A DNA stretch of 64,000 bases, taken from positions 77,018,577 to 77,082,576 of the forward strand of contig JBCFYV010011172.1 of the NCBI GenBank assembly GCA_039000515.1, given 5' to 3'. This document shows positions 36,001 through 47,324 of the stretch, piece by piece. Within the stretch, counting starts at the first letter, position 1. Every line of letters begins with the position of its first letter. The notes below the pieces were generated by a model, which was given only the letters and a program-made list of their open reading frames with translations, was not told the DNA's origin and made no database searches. Source of the DNA: Timema cristinae. Lineage: Eukaryota; Arthropoda; Insecta; Phasmatodea; Timematidae. Both the position numbers and the translations under genes were made by a program.

Positions 36001-36759
36001 TAGAGGTGTTTAATTTTTAAATCTCATAGCCTCGCAGTTATGGTGTTATGTTGCATAAAAGAACTTCAGATAGCTTCTAAGTGTGTTTATTATTTAGAAT
36101 TCTTCCTATCCTCCGAAATTAGGGGATGTGCCCACCAAAACCCCTTGAAATTATTGGCTGGCTACGGCCTTGCCATTTTTATATTGTTATTGAGGTATTC
36201 GGACTGAAATATCTTTATTTCACACAAATGGTTTTTGAATGAAAAGCGATATTTTGTATTAAATACAGTTACTGTATTACAAACTTCTTTTGCCAATAAA
36301 TTTAAGTTTTCATCATTTGGTCATTGCCTTTTTCTAGGCATAAGTCCTTCTACGGTCATCTCAATTCTTTCCTCTTGTCTATCAAATACAGAGAGCAGCT
36401 TGTTTTTAATTTAGATTAGTGCCTCTTTGAAGTCATCAATAGCAGTATAAATTTTCACTGGATCGATTCACAGAACATTTAACTGACTTAATAATATATC
36501 AACGGGAGGAACTGATTTTTTTTTGCCAAAACAAAAAAGTGTTATTTTCAAACCAATTAAACATATTGTACTAAAACGTGCCATTTACGAAACAAAGCTA
36601 AGGTACCATTTTTCGATAACTTTTGCCCCACTCCTCACCCCCCACTACTCCCAGGGGGTGAAATGAGCTGTGTTTCTATAGTTTTAAAACAAGGTCCTAA
36701 TAAAGATAGTCTTTGTCATACAGATATTCAACTAGGAATCATCAAAAGACCAACAGAAC

Positions 36760-36760
<1 letters not shown>
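33072..36760. other. Intergenic DNA without a recognised gene
   Basis: Mostly AT-rich. At about 34.3-35.5 kb the composition is more mixed and a TGTAGTGACCCTTGG string occurs (35062), which could be the start of a solo LTR, but I found no partner end or target duplication. No protein-like open frame. Confidence 0.4.

Positions 36761-36798
<38 letters not shown>
36761..36798. repeat. (ATT)n microsatellite
   Basis: About 12 ATT units. Confidence 0.9.
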
Positions 36799-36799
<1 letters not shown>

Positions 36800-37760
36800 G
36801 TGGGCGTTCAAATATATTGGGGTATCCTCTCAGTACCACGATGCACCCTCTTCACTAACTGACTCACTCAACTTCCCAACACCTTGATAATATTGGGGTG
36901 CTCAGACCTATTCGGGCAACCCACAGTCATTGTCAAGGTCCGCGCTCAGTCGGGAATATACCCTTCACCCGGGCGTTCAGACTCATTCGAGCACCCACCG
37001 GGGATATAGCAGTGGACAAGAGAGGTACACTTCTTACGTTCAATATTTATTCCATTTCCAAGTAAAATACAACAAGGGAATAGAGCTGAGCAGAAGAAGA
37101 AAGAGGAAAAAGGGGGGAGGGGGCGTACAAGGACACAAAATCAGACGTTCCCAGCACTCCTCCTTCAAGACAAGCCTCTCCAGTATACACACATACAAAG
37201 GTCCCACACAAGCTATGGTTTCACCTGTTCCCTCCCTTACTCCGAATACAGCACCCCATCAAACCTCTCAACTTCAACAACTCGAATCTTTCCCCATCCC
37301 CAACAACTCAATCCATTTTAAAGTCTTTCCCCGTTGCGATCCCAGAAGGATCCCTGCCAGATTCATACACGACACGTGGTGTCACGCTGCTCTAGATCGC
37401 ACTCATCTAGACCACTCCATTTATCAGTCTGTCTCTCTCCATGGTGAAACAATACGATCTGCCCAGAACCTCCAAACCTCTCCCTGGCTCATATACAAGC
37501 TACGGAAACCATCACTACACCAGGTGTAAGGAATCGATACAACCAGACCTCTTCATCCCCTTACCCCCTCTGGTCCCAATATCCAAACTTAGTTGGTATC
37601 TGGAAAATAGGGGGTAAGAGAGAATAACAGCTCAAGACGAAGGTACAACAAAGCCCCCCACTACAAGACTGAAGAAAGAGAGGAGACAGAACAACGGCAG
37701 AAAACCTCCGTATACCAATGGAGAGAGAAAACCTATCTCAAACGGAGGTAAAAACTATTA
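36800..37760. other. GC-shifted block of unknown origin
   Basis: Clearly richer in C and G than its surroundings and rich in pyrimidine tracts on the plus strand. A 199-codon open frame (36930-37529) crosses it, but its composition (Ser, His, Pro, Arg, poly-Gly from a G run) looks like chance reading of non-coding DNA. Four early phrases repeat a theme of 'ttcgggcaccca', for example GTGCTCAGACCTATTCGGGC and GGGCGTTCAGACTCATTCGA. An LTR or leader of an unidentified retroelement is my best guess. Confidence 0.35.
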
Positions 37761-39351
37761 ATTAGCTTCGTCAGGTTGATGGATGATGGCTTCTTCTTAC
37801 AGTCCTCACTCATGAGCCCTTGCACGCCAATAAACATACTGTATGTGTAAACAACGTTCACTATTCATGTAGCCATCTTGCTAACGTCACTGCTAGAAGG
37901 ACTGTATTGAAGGAGCCGAACAGACTGCTTAAGTTTCTGAAAGAATATGTACTTCCTTTTGGAACGTGATATAACCTGTTATCATACCAACCTTGAGGGT
38001 ATCTTCCTGTCAACTTACATCGAGCACCATGAGGGGAACGTGACACTTGAAATGAGAAGGATCAAATAATGGCAAGGAGTGTCTATATCATAATATGACG
38101 TCTGTAAATTATCATAGTCCTCGTATAATTCTGAGGTAGGATATTGATTTAAAACCTGGTTCATATATTCGCAGGGGTACAAGACTGAATTCAAGTATAG
38201 TTTAGCATACAGTAAACTACAATGATCAAAAATACTTTTATTTGTAGTGTAGCCATCGTATTGTTACGTCCAGTCGGAAGGGTGAAAATGACATAGCGTT
38301 TATTTAAGTGTTGTCGTTTTCACAGTCAACCATACTGATTAGATTTAGGTACGTTAGGGTACTCGTTCAGTTTCCAAGTAGGAAAGGGTATATATCGATG
38401 AACCTTATACTCTCGATGAGTAGGTTGAGACGATTAATATCGTCATTTTTGATATGTGGTACAAACCAAGAGATTTTATATAGCTCGATTCTAGAGGGTG
38501 TCTCTTCAGCAATAAGGGGCAGTTATATATATTAATATTATAATTGTTGTCTGTGGTTGAATTTCTTGCTTGCATTGATCAGTATTCGAGAAAAGTCTTC
38601 AACAAATCCTAGTCTAGGACGTAAAGGGCTATGAATATGTCAAAGATACTTGTTTCAGCACGTACCTTTAAGCTTACATCCCAACTTTATAACATAACGT
38701 CTGCTCTACATTCCTATAGATATATAGATTTGAGTTGCTTTTAAAATACCTACTACATCTCTCGATTGATCGGTCCTCACCCAGGTGATCTCATAGGCAA
38801 TTCTGGAAAAGAGATAAAGTATCCCAGTATTAACAATTCTCAAGTACTTCTGGGCAGCCCTGTATTTAGACATAATCTATCTTTGATATGTAGAAGAGAG
38901 TGGTGAAGTAGCGTGTATGGATTAGGGAAAATTGCGCCCAGGAAATATGCGCTTTCCCAGAAAAAAGGGGAAAATCGCGCCCTCCTATCAATCATCACAC
39001 CATTAAGTAGGAAAAGTGCACCACAACCACTGTTTTACACACTTACAAAACAAGTATGCCCAAATATCTAACAAAGCGTTTGAAGAGTATAGCATAGATT
39101 CAAAAAAATGGACTAAAAGCTCGTCAATAATTAGTTTGGTAACTACAATTTATACGTTCACATCAAATGATTACAGACATACACTCATTTTTATTTCAAT
39201 GAAAAACCTAACCTAACCTAACAAAATGACCGGTGTGATGAATCGATGTACTTGGACATCCCCAAGACCTCATGATGTGTGATGAGTCGATTTGAAATGC
39301 CCAACCTCCTAAATAAAATGATGCGATGAACCGATCCATCCCGGTAAAAAT
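37761..39351. other. Intergenic DNA flanking the nested retrotransposons
   Basis: No recognised gene. The segment 38931-39025 is a diverged relative of the palindrome arms at 60.6-60.7 and 61.6-61.7 kb (shared order: CTTTCCCAGAAAAAAGG, GCGCCCTC, ATCATCACAC, GGAAAAGTGC). A run of GATGAATCGATG-type phrases occurs at 39231-39340. Confidence 0.45.
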
Positions 39352-39858
39352 TGTGAATGTTTTATACCTAGTGAACTTATTTTAGAAGTATAATGTGATT
39401 AATTTACTTCTTAAAACTTATTAAATTTAATTTGTAGGTATTTTAATGTAATAAATTTAACTAAATAAAGTAGCGGATGTTTTATACTTAGTGAACTTAT
39501 TTTGGAGTATAATGCGATTAATTTACTTCTTAAAACTTATTAAATTTAATTTGTAGGTATTTTAATGTTATAAATTTAACTAAATAAAGTAGCGGATGTT
39601 TATACTTAGTAACTTATTTTAGAGTATAATGCGATTAATTTACTTCTTAAAACTTATTAAATTAATTTGTAGTATTTAATGTTATATATTTAACTAATAA
39701 AGTAGCGGATGTTTTATACTTAGTGAACTTATTTTAGGAGTATAATGCGATTAATTTACTTCTTAAATTTAATTTATAGGTATTTTAATGTTATAAATTT
39801 AACTAAATAAAGTAGTGATTGTTTTATACCTAGTGAACTTATTTTAGGAGGTATATAA
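39352..39858. repeat. Tandem repeat, period about 120 bp, about four and a half units
   Basis: Each unit has TGTTTTATACTTAGTGAACT, then TATAATGCGATTAATTTACT, then AACTAAATAAAGTAGCGG. Units begin near 39356, 39476, 39596, 39708 and 39819. They differ mostly by one-base losses. The array runs straight into the truncated 3' LTR of the old Gypsy element. Confidence 0.85.
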
Positions 39859-39947
39859 TCACCCTTACAACAGCACACAATAAACCTATACCTATTCGTA
39901 AACATATTGATATAAAACTCAAAATACATCCAACGTTGGCTACATCA
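39859..39947 (-). repeat. 3' LTR remnant of the old Gypsy element
   Basis: Only the first 89 bp of the LTR survive (minus strand, TGATGTAGCC onward). The match to 60457-60545 has a few substitutions. Beyond 39859 the sequence changes to the 120-bp tandem array, so the rest of the LTR has been deleted or replaced. Confidence 0.8.
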
Positions 39948-39961
39948 ATACTCCCCCCAAA
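39948..39961 (-). promoter_or_regulatory. Polypurine tract of the old Gypsy element
   Basis: Minus strand TTTGGGGGGAGTAT directly before the LTR start, the usual site of plus-strand DNA priming. Confidence 0.65.
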
Positions 39962-40559
39962 TTGATCTCAATGAGATTACCATTTAGATCAATTTGAAAA
40001 CTAGGATGGAGAGCATCATAACCTTCTCATATAAGGACCTTGACGTCATATCCATTTTATGGGGACCTTGCAGAGAAACTCTGGATGCTCCCGGATTAAA
40101 CGCTGTCAGGTAGAGACCACTCTTTCGGCAGATTCGTCTGTATTTCCCCTGATTATTCCTCTGCCAAGCATTTAGCCGGTCATTAGCAATAGCTTATCTG
40201 TCACTCACTTTTATTTCTTTTGAAACTGTTAATTTCACTTGTTGAAATATGTCATTTCACTTAGTGTTACTAACAACATTATACATACATAAAACTCCTT
40301 ACCTATTTACATTAATTAATTTTCAAATTTAATCTTTATATAATTGCAAATAAAATTTAAATTTAGATTGACACATTATCATAGTCTTAAAAGATAAGAA
40401 AATAAAATACATTAATTTGGTAGTTGAAACTAGGTCCTTAGTTTCCAGTGGTTCCTCTTGATTTCCTCGTCTTCTTTTTAGATTTTTTCAGCCTCGTCTG
40501 CATCTACATAGTATGGTTTTAAGAATTTTGCATTAATAGTTCCGATCAGTATGTCCGTC

Positions 40560-43279
40560 GCTTGACAGTGTATCACATAAGCATTTCCTTTTTATACTTA
40601 CAACTCTGCCAGGATCATAATATATTAGGTGGAGTCTTGATCTATCTCTCAATCGCTGACAACAGCTTGTGCGTTTATCAGTACCAACTGTCCGACTTCA
40701 TATTTTGCCACTTTAGGAAATTTCTTCTTATGCTTGCATATTCGCTGTCACGCAATCCTCTCTTACCTTTCCGAGCTTGGTCAAGTTTGGCAGCTTGTGA
40801 TAACTCTCGTCGAGCAGGAAACACCAATAGTTCATCCAACTTCCGTGGTGGGCACTGTCCAAACATTAACTCGTATGGAGTGAAACAGTGGCGGAATGTG
40901 GTGTATGGTTGATGCAATCTTTAATTTTGGTGACGTGCATAGGCCATGACACGTGTTTCATGTGACAATATATCCTCAACATCCGGTCCAACTCCCTATG
41001 TACGCGTTATAATACGTTGTATTCCGGATGGTAAATTGACGTGTGACCAAATTTGATATCATGTTCCTGGCGCTTTTTTCTCCAGTGCTGGCTGATAAAT
41101 TGTGGACCATGGTCAGAAACACAGGGTGTGGCCTACCTACTTGCATATACTCCTCCGTGATTCGTCGTGTAACGATCCTACTGGTAACCTTCCGTATTAC
41201 ATAGAATTTTAAGTATAGAGTGCACAAATCCATGACGCCAAAAATTACTTAGCTCACCTTATTACGGTCGGTAGGGGACCGTATAAATCTACATACACTT
41301 AGTCCGACGGGATTGTAGTGGTCGCTACTTGTAGCCAGCCCTCAGTTTTGATATTGGGAACCTTTGTTTTTTGACACGTCACACACCTTCAATATCTCTG
41401 CCACGGTTCGACTCATAGCTTCAAACACACACGACTCCTTCATCACCTGATATATCTTTTTTGGACCAAAGTGGCCATATTGTTCATGGTAGAAATTTAT
41501 CATCGAAGCTACTCTCACTTTAGGAATGGCCAACCAGAATTCAAGTTGTTGGCCTATTTGCTTATAAAGTACACCATTGTGTAGTTGATATTGTTGATAT
41601 ATTTTCATGAGTGGCGAGCCTGATTTTAATGCTCGGATGATCGGGCCTAATTTTTAATCGTGTTCTTGCTCCTGAGTAAGTCTCACCACAAATTCCTCTT
41701 CCTATTTTGTCTTGTTGTGCAACTCATGACCTTTAACGTCTGATCCTCTTCTTGAACCGGACACAATAGTGGTGGGTATCGTGATAGGGTGTCCGGGACA
41801 ATCTGTTGTTTGCTAGGAATATACCTTATTTGGAGGTGTACTCTTGCAAGTATAGCACCCACCTAGTGAGCCATTCGTGTAACAGTATACACCTTTTGAG
41901 AAACGAGAGTGCCTTGTGATCCGTGATTATGGTGGTTGGTCGATCATATATAACTTAAATTTTTGACATGCAAATAGAATCGCTAACAACTCGCGTTCCG
42001 TGGCACTATACCAATGCTCCATCCCACTCAGTATGCTACTGGCAAAAGTAATCGGCCTTCTCTGGTCTTCTTGGTCGAGTTGAAACAGTCCCGCTTTTAT
42101 TGCATATCCAGACGCATCGCATGCTATCTAAATGTGTTCCGTGAAATCCGGATGTACCAACATGACAGTTTTAACAAATGCTGTTTTGATCATTGTTAAA
42201 GCTTCGTCTTCCTTTGTGCTCCACTTCCAAGAGATATTTTTCTTGGTTAGGTGCAAAAGGTCTAGTATCAGCTCTGAGTGGCGTCATGTAAATTTACGAT
42301 AAAAATTGATGAGCCCTAAAAAAGCTTGTAGCTGTTTAACACTCTTGGATGTCGGTAAATTAACAATAGCTTTAGTTTTCTCAGGGTCAGTCCACATTCC
42401 ATGGGGAGTTATAATATAACCCCCAAAAACTAATTATATTGGTTAAAAACACAGATTTTTTAAAAATTGACTGTAATTCCTCTCTTTGATAATCTTGTTA
42501 AGACTAATTTAAGTTTATTGCAGTGATCAATAAAATCGGATAAAGATGTAAGAAAATCATCAGCGTACATTACTATTCACGATAGTATGTTCTGACCTAA
42601 TACAACTTCTAATCTCCTAATAAACTTTCTTACGGATACTGATAGGACGAACGGTAACCTTGTAAAACAATATATCGTCCCATTGTATAGAAAGGCCGTA
42701 TACTTCCGTGATTCTGATGGCGGTGGAATTTGCCAATATGATGCATTTAAGTCTAGAGAATTTATATATTTGCACTCCTCGAATCTCTGGAATAACTCAT
42801 TCCCTCTTATTGCATCTAGGCACAATCTTACCCCTCCCGTATTCTTTTTTACTACTAATATGGGATTGATTATATCTGATTGTCATCTTTCAATAATGCC
42901 CCAGTGCAGAATTTTCGTTAGCGTTTGCCCACTGCTTCTATTTGGCTGTACGGCACTGAATAAGCTTTTTTTTTAAAAAAAAAGTCAAGTTACCTTTCAC
43001 CTTCAACTTACAGATATATCGAAGATTTAGGCCTGGTCTCTCTGAAAAAGCTTCTTGGTATTAGTTAAGGATTTCCCTTAGCTCCTCACGCTGTTTGTCA
43101 TTAATTCCCGTTATTTCTTTCAATTTCCCATCAAGAATGCAGTGGTATGGTCTCGTTTCCCTCTCCTACATTAGTTCCTCCATGGTTTACGTCTTCATTA
43201 CACAACCCGGTAGATGATTTGAAATTTTTGATCCTTAGATGATAGTTACTAACCGACTCATTCTCCCCTATCTTACTAT
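40560..43279 (-). pseudogene. Decayed pol (reverse transcriptase, RNase H, integrase) of the old Gypsy element
   Basis: Read on the minus strand from 43.28 kb down. A lead-in to the reverse transcriptase occurs at 43.1-42.85 kb, then the palm (KYINSLDLNASYWQI near 42.75 kb) with catalytic YADD at 42567-42556, just after an in-frame stop. RNase H wording (TDHKALSFLKRC) appears near 41.9 kb. The integrase zinc region is at 41608-41342 (HEQYGHFGPKK retained, the distal Cys pair partly lost), and integrase core and tail remnants at 41233-40678 include FTPYELMFGQ. Many stops and frame changes exist, so no functional protein is possible. The 5' part (protease and gag) lies beyond the insertion at 54.0-56.6 kb. 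Confidence 0.78.
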
Positions 43280-44210
43280 TGTAGCATTTGGCTACAAGCA
43301 TAGAAGAGTCAAGTTAGGAAAATATACAACTTATCCCGTTTCACCATCCCTGCGTCTAGGGCTACGAGTCGGAGAGAAAAACAACAACACAACCGAGCAT
43401 AGCTGCGCCACGATATAGACTAGCAACTGCCATCAAGGTTCGAACGGCCACCATTAGAGTGCGCCACACAACCAAAGGTGTTCCAAAGAGCTTGAACTGT
43501 AAAGAGAGGTTGTTCTGCTATAATATAGAAGGTTCCAATTGTTTGGAATGTATAGTAGAAGTTATTGTTGTCACGTGCATTCCCACCCTTGGTGATCCAT
43601 AATGTATTCCCCCATTATGTATACTGTTCTCCATTGTTATCTGGGTTTTCTTGTATATATAGTGCCGGCGGGGCAGCTTGTCAGCACTCTTGGACTTAGC
43701 TTGAATGGAGGAATAAGAAGCTAAGGCTTTAGATAGTTAAAATGTAAGAACAAATTTCTTTTTCGGCTTAGTATTACTTTATCATTATTAATTAATTATT
43801 TATATATTTAACTTTTCAAAATTATTGTTTCGGCAATATATTATTAATTTTGCAAAGGGAAGTTTATAATGCAAGTAGATCTTAGATCGGTGTTGAATTT
43901 TGTCACGTATGAAAAAATTCAATTATTATATGGATATCGATACTTGATTTATTTTTGTGGGTATCAATACTTAATTTACTATTGACGATGTCGATACTTA
44001 GGTTATTTATGTGGGAATCGATTAGTTTGAGGATATAACTTTTGATCTGATTGTGAGACGGAAGAAACTTTAAAATGAGGGCTAATATTGATATTTTTGT
44101 TTTATCGTCTGTAAATATAACTAAACTGGTTTCACTTGTAGTTTAAAATTAATTCTTGAGAATATCTATTCACCTTATTATGATTATGCAATTTAATTAG
44201 GATTTTGTGT

Positions 44211-44503
44211 TAATGGGAATGTCAATAGAGGATTTAGAAAAGATGAGGAAAGTTTGAGAACTCACCTTTGTAAATAATGAAGATAGATTTTGTAATTGAT
44301 ATTTGTTTACGAAGGTCACGTAACTTTACTAGTTTGTTCCGTGCGGAAAGAAATGATTTAATTATTATTGTTCTTTTCTGATGCAGCTTATTTGAGTATA
44401 AAACTGCATTTAACCTTGATATAATACTTTTTTTAGATCAATCATTCTAAATCTTAATGAATACTATTTGTTTGTCAACTCGACTATCATTATGATTTAT
44501 TAA
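44211..44503 (+). repeat. Left inverted arm around the TC/TA centre
   Basis: This 293-bp segment reappears in reverse complement at 52985-53277, with one substitution noticed (TTAATGAATACT against TTAAAGAATACT when aligned). The two arms flank the microsatellite in which the young Gypsy element sits. Confidence 0.85.
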
Positions 44504-44505
44504 TA

Positions 44506-44584
<79 letters not shown>

Positions 44585-44603
44585 ATATTATATATATATA
44601 ATA

Positions 44604-44668
<65 letters not shown>
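44504..44668. repeat. (CT)n/(TA)n microsatellite left of the young element
   Basis: Two CT runs alternate with two TA runs. The last TA run is the insertion target; the right flank continues with TA from 52790. Confidence 0.9.
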
Positions 44669-44671
<3 letters not shown>

Positions 44672-46161
44672 AGCATCGGATGGTGTACCATAGACTCTAA
44701 ACAACAACAAGGCGCTGACTTACCCTGTTTGCCCGCTGCCGAGGCTCCATGCAAGATAGACACAAGTCGGACGTAACTTCGCGGGACCGCAACAAAACTA
44801 ATATTAACTTGAAGAATGGGACGCAAATCGGCGACGCCCGTAAAGTGGACTGACTGACGCAATGCGGATATCCACATCGTGAAGATTCCCGACCGGCCAC
44901 GAACTTCCCCGAAGTTCGGTTTAGGCATGCGCAATATGTTCCCTGGTGATCCTAAATGTTTTCCCCCCCAATGTCTCCCTTCTTTTCCCCCTCTGTGGCA
45001 GATTGTATTTATACGGGCATCTGAGCCTACTATCGAGACAATTGGGCCTTAACCGTACTAGGAGTAGGAGAAGCTCCGGCTTCATTCGTATTATAATGTA
45101 AGATCTAAATTATTTTCTGGCAACTCTAACTTAGCTTTGTATTAATATTAATTATTCTAAATTCAGTTTTGACGTCATTTCAATTTATCTCAAAATATGG
45201 AACATTGTAGTAAATTTAATGTGACCTCGTTGGTATCACAATGTGAATCGAGTCGTAATCCTTGCTGGATAATAATCGATTATTAACTTTTGAGAGATAT
45301 CGATTTTCTTTCATCAATATAGAATGTTTGTTTTTTTAACTCAATATTTCTGTGAGAAATATTTAAATGCATGTTCGCGGGAACATTGAGTTGGTTGAAC
45401 TTAGGATTAAAACTTTTGTACCTTTGCTATAGACTCGTGACTATTTATTGTTATAAATTATTCGGAGTAAATTTGTGGATACCAAATTAGGGTATTTTTC
45501 TTATGTTTAGTTCTAGGAGGTTATTAAGTGTAAATAAGCTTTGGTATTTAACTGTTAAGATATAAACCATATTATTGTAAGCTTCCTCTTGTAACGTATC
45601 TTAATCATCACAAACATTATGACTGCCATTATAAAAAAAGAAAAGGGAACCAAAGCCTATAAAAGTTTTGTAACGCTAAAGTAGAGTAAATGATTATTTG
45701 TTTGTTATGAACTTTCTAAAATCTACTGATAATACTATAACATTTTTACGACGTTTTGGGTGAAAACCATAAATATTATACAATTGTATATATTACAACT
45801 ATATTTGATGTTCAATATTTAATCCTTTTAAATAAATTTGATATTCTATATTCTACAAATATCTTCTTGACGTGATTTATAATATAAGATTTACCCACCA
45901 TACCCTAGGTATACGAGAGTATATTTAAGTAAGTTTTCTAATATGGTGAACATGAGGGGCAGTATATATTCTTTACCTTCTCTTAAGATGGACTATCCAT
46001 ATGTTTTACTCTGCGACAGGTGGGAGTTGCGAGATCTGATGATTTGAATGTTGTCTTTAAACCTTGAAAAGACAGAACTCCTTGCATTCACTCCTGATGT
46101 CCCCCCTTTTTTGTATGTACCTTTCTTGTAGTTTGAGCCTCCACCCCATTAGGACGGTTCA
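44669..46161 (+). repeat. 5' LTR of the young Gypsy element
   Basis: Identical in length to 51297-52789 and differing at one position that I saw. Contains a possible TATA-like TATTTATAC (about 45006) followed by ACGGGCATCTGAGCC, a plausible core promoter. A palindrome-like AATAATCGATTATTA occurs near 45270. Confidence 0.9.
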
Positions 46162-46237
46162 AAATCTGCGCCACCCTGCGCTCAGAGTGATTGCATCTTG
46201 CGTGTTCTGTTTAACTAATTTTTTGTAATTCTGTTTC

Positions 46238-47324
46238 ATGAATCACACGACTGCCATGGACTCTGCCTCTGGAAGCACGATCAGCTCGCGGTCTGAAATC
46301 TACCTGCTCAGCGGCTCCGATCTGCGTGAGGAGCTCAAGGCGAGGAAAATCCCATTCCCCCCCGAGGCAACAGTTGCTGTTTTGCGGTCCTTGCTGTCCG
46401 AGAATATTTGTAAGTCCAGCGACCCTAATAATAAGGACACTGTTTATAACGTTAGCCAGCCTTCTTGTGAGGATGGGGATCAGCACAAACTTGAGCCTGT
46501 AGTGATAGAGGGGGTTAGTGGACTCCCAATTCCTCCCGTTGTCCCCGCCACTAGTCCATATATTTCTAGTACTCTCTCCAAAACACAAAGTAAGGTCGCT
46601 AGCGAGCGCGTTAGACTTTGGCCGGTGTGCGATGGGTTATCGCCCCGGAATTATTTAACTTTTTGGTAGAAGTTCATAGAGTTTGGAAACTCAGACTCGT
46701 AGGGGACTTAGAGTTATTAACCTTATGTATTGGCAAGACGTCAGGATTTCTGGCACACTTAATCACTGAGTGTATTCAGCTAGGTCTTCCCTGGACTAGG
46801 GTGAAAAGTCGCATATTAGAATCTCTAGTGTCTAAAAGAGATAAGGACACCCTGTATAAACAAAACGTTCGCCGTTTTCAGTTTCCTCAGGAACCCTTTC
46901 GATTATTTATCTTGGCTATCTCTGAGGCGATTGAAGTGTTGGGTATTAATGTACCTGAGAATGACATAGTGGATATTATCCTTGAAAATGTGTCCCCTTT
47001 GACAAGGAGACATTTCATATTTTCTTATAGGCCTACTACTGTTTCCGAGCTTTACTCGTTGGCGTCCAGTATAGAGGGTTCACTTTTGGCCGAGAGGGAA
47101 TATTTGTATGAATTTCCCGCGCAGGTACCCCGTAACTTCAGACAGGAAAGACCCCCCAACTTGCGACTATTACCAGGCCTATTATGAACGTGGGTTCTAG
47201 TCCCACTACTAGGCAAAGAGGCGGGAATAGGTCAAGGAGATCTTCTGATTTAACCCACGTCCGATGTTATCGTTGCCGTCAATTAGGGCACCTTCAGTGG
47301 GAGTGCCCCTCGGGAAACGTGTGA
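46238..47324 (+). CDS. gag: gag of the young Gypsy element, two homopolymer frame breaks
   Basis: Structural polyprotein of the retrotransposon. The strongest start is ATG at 46256 in a GCCATGG context (an in-frame ATG also at 46238). The N-terminal 45 residues include SDLREELKARKIPFPPEATV, which has the shape of a SAP-type DNA-binding motif. The capsid-like middle lies in the next frame (46650-47140), and the zinc knuckle C-X2-C-X4-H-X4-C (CYRCRQLGHLQWEC, about 47262-47303) in a third. The two frame changes fall at C4 (46643-46646) and C6 (47152-47157), each equal to one missing base. As given, the protein would be truncated; with LTRs this similar I suspect sequencing indels, but a real defect is possible. 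The stop is TGA at 47322-47324. Confidence 0.75.
47312..47318 (+). promoter_or_regulatory. -1 ribosomal frameshift heptamer G GGA AAC
   Basis: In the zinc-knuckle frame the codons read TCG GGA AAC GTG TGA, so the heptamer GGGAAAC is in the X-XXY-YYZ register two codons before the gag stop. The pol frame is exactly -1 and open from here. This is the canonical eukaryotic slippery form, so Gag-Pol is most likely made by -1 frameshifting. Confidence 0.75.

Noticed and set aside
36930..37529. 199-codon open frame on the plus strand
   Set aside because: Composition is Ser/His/Pro-rich with a run from poly-G, no domain-like pattern; it lies in a GC-shifted non-coding block.
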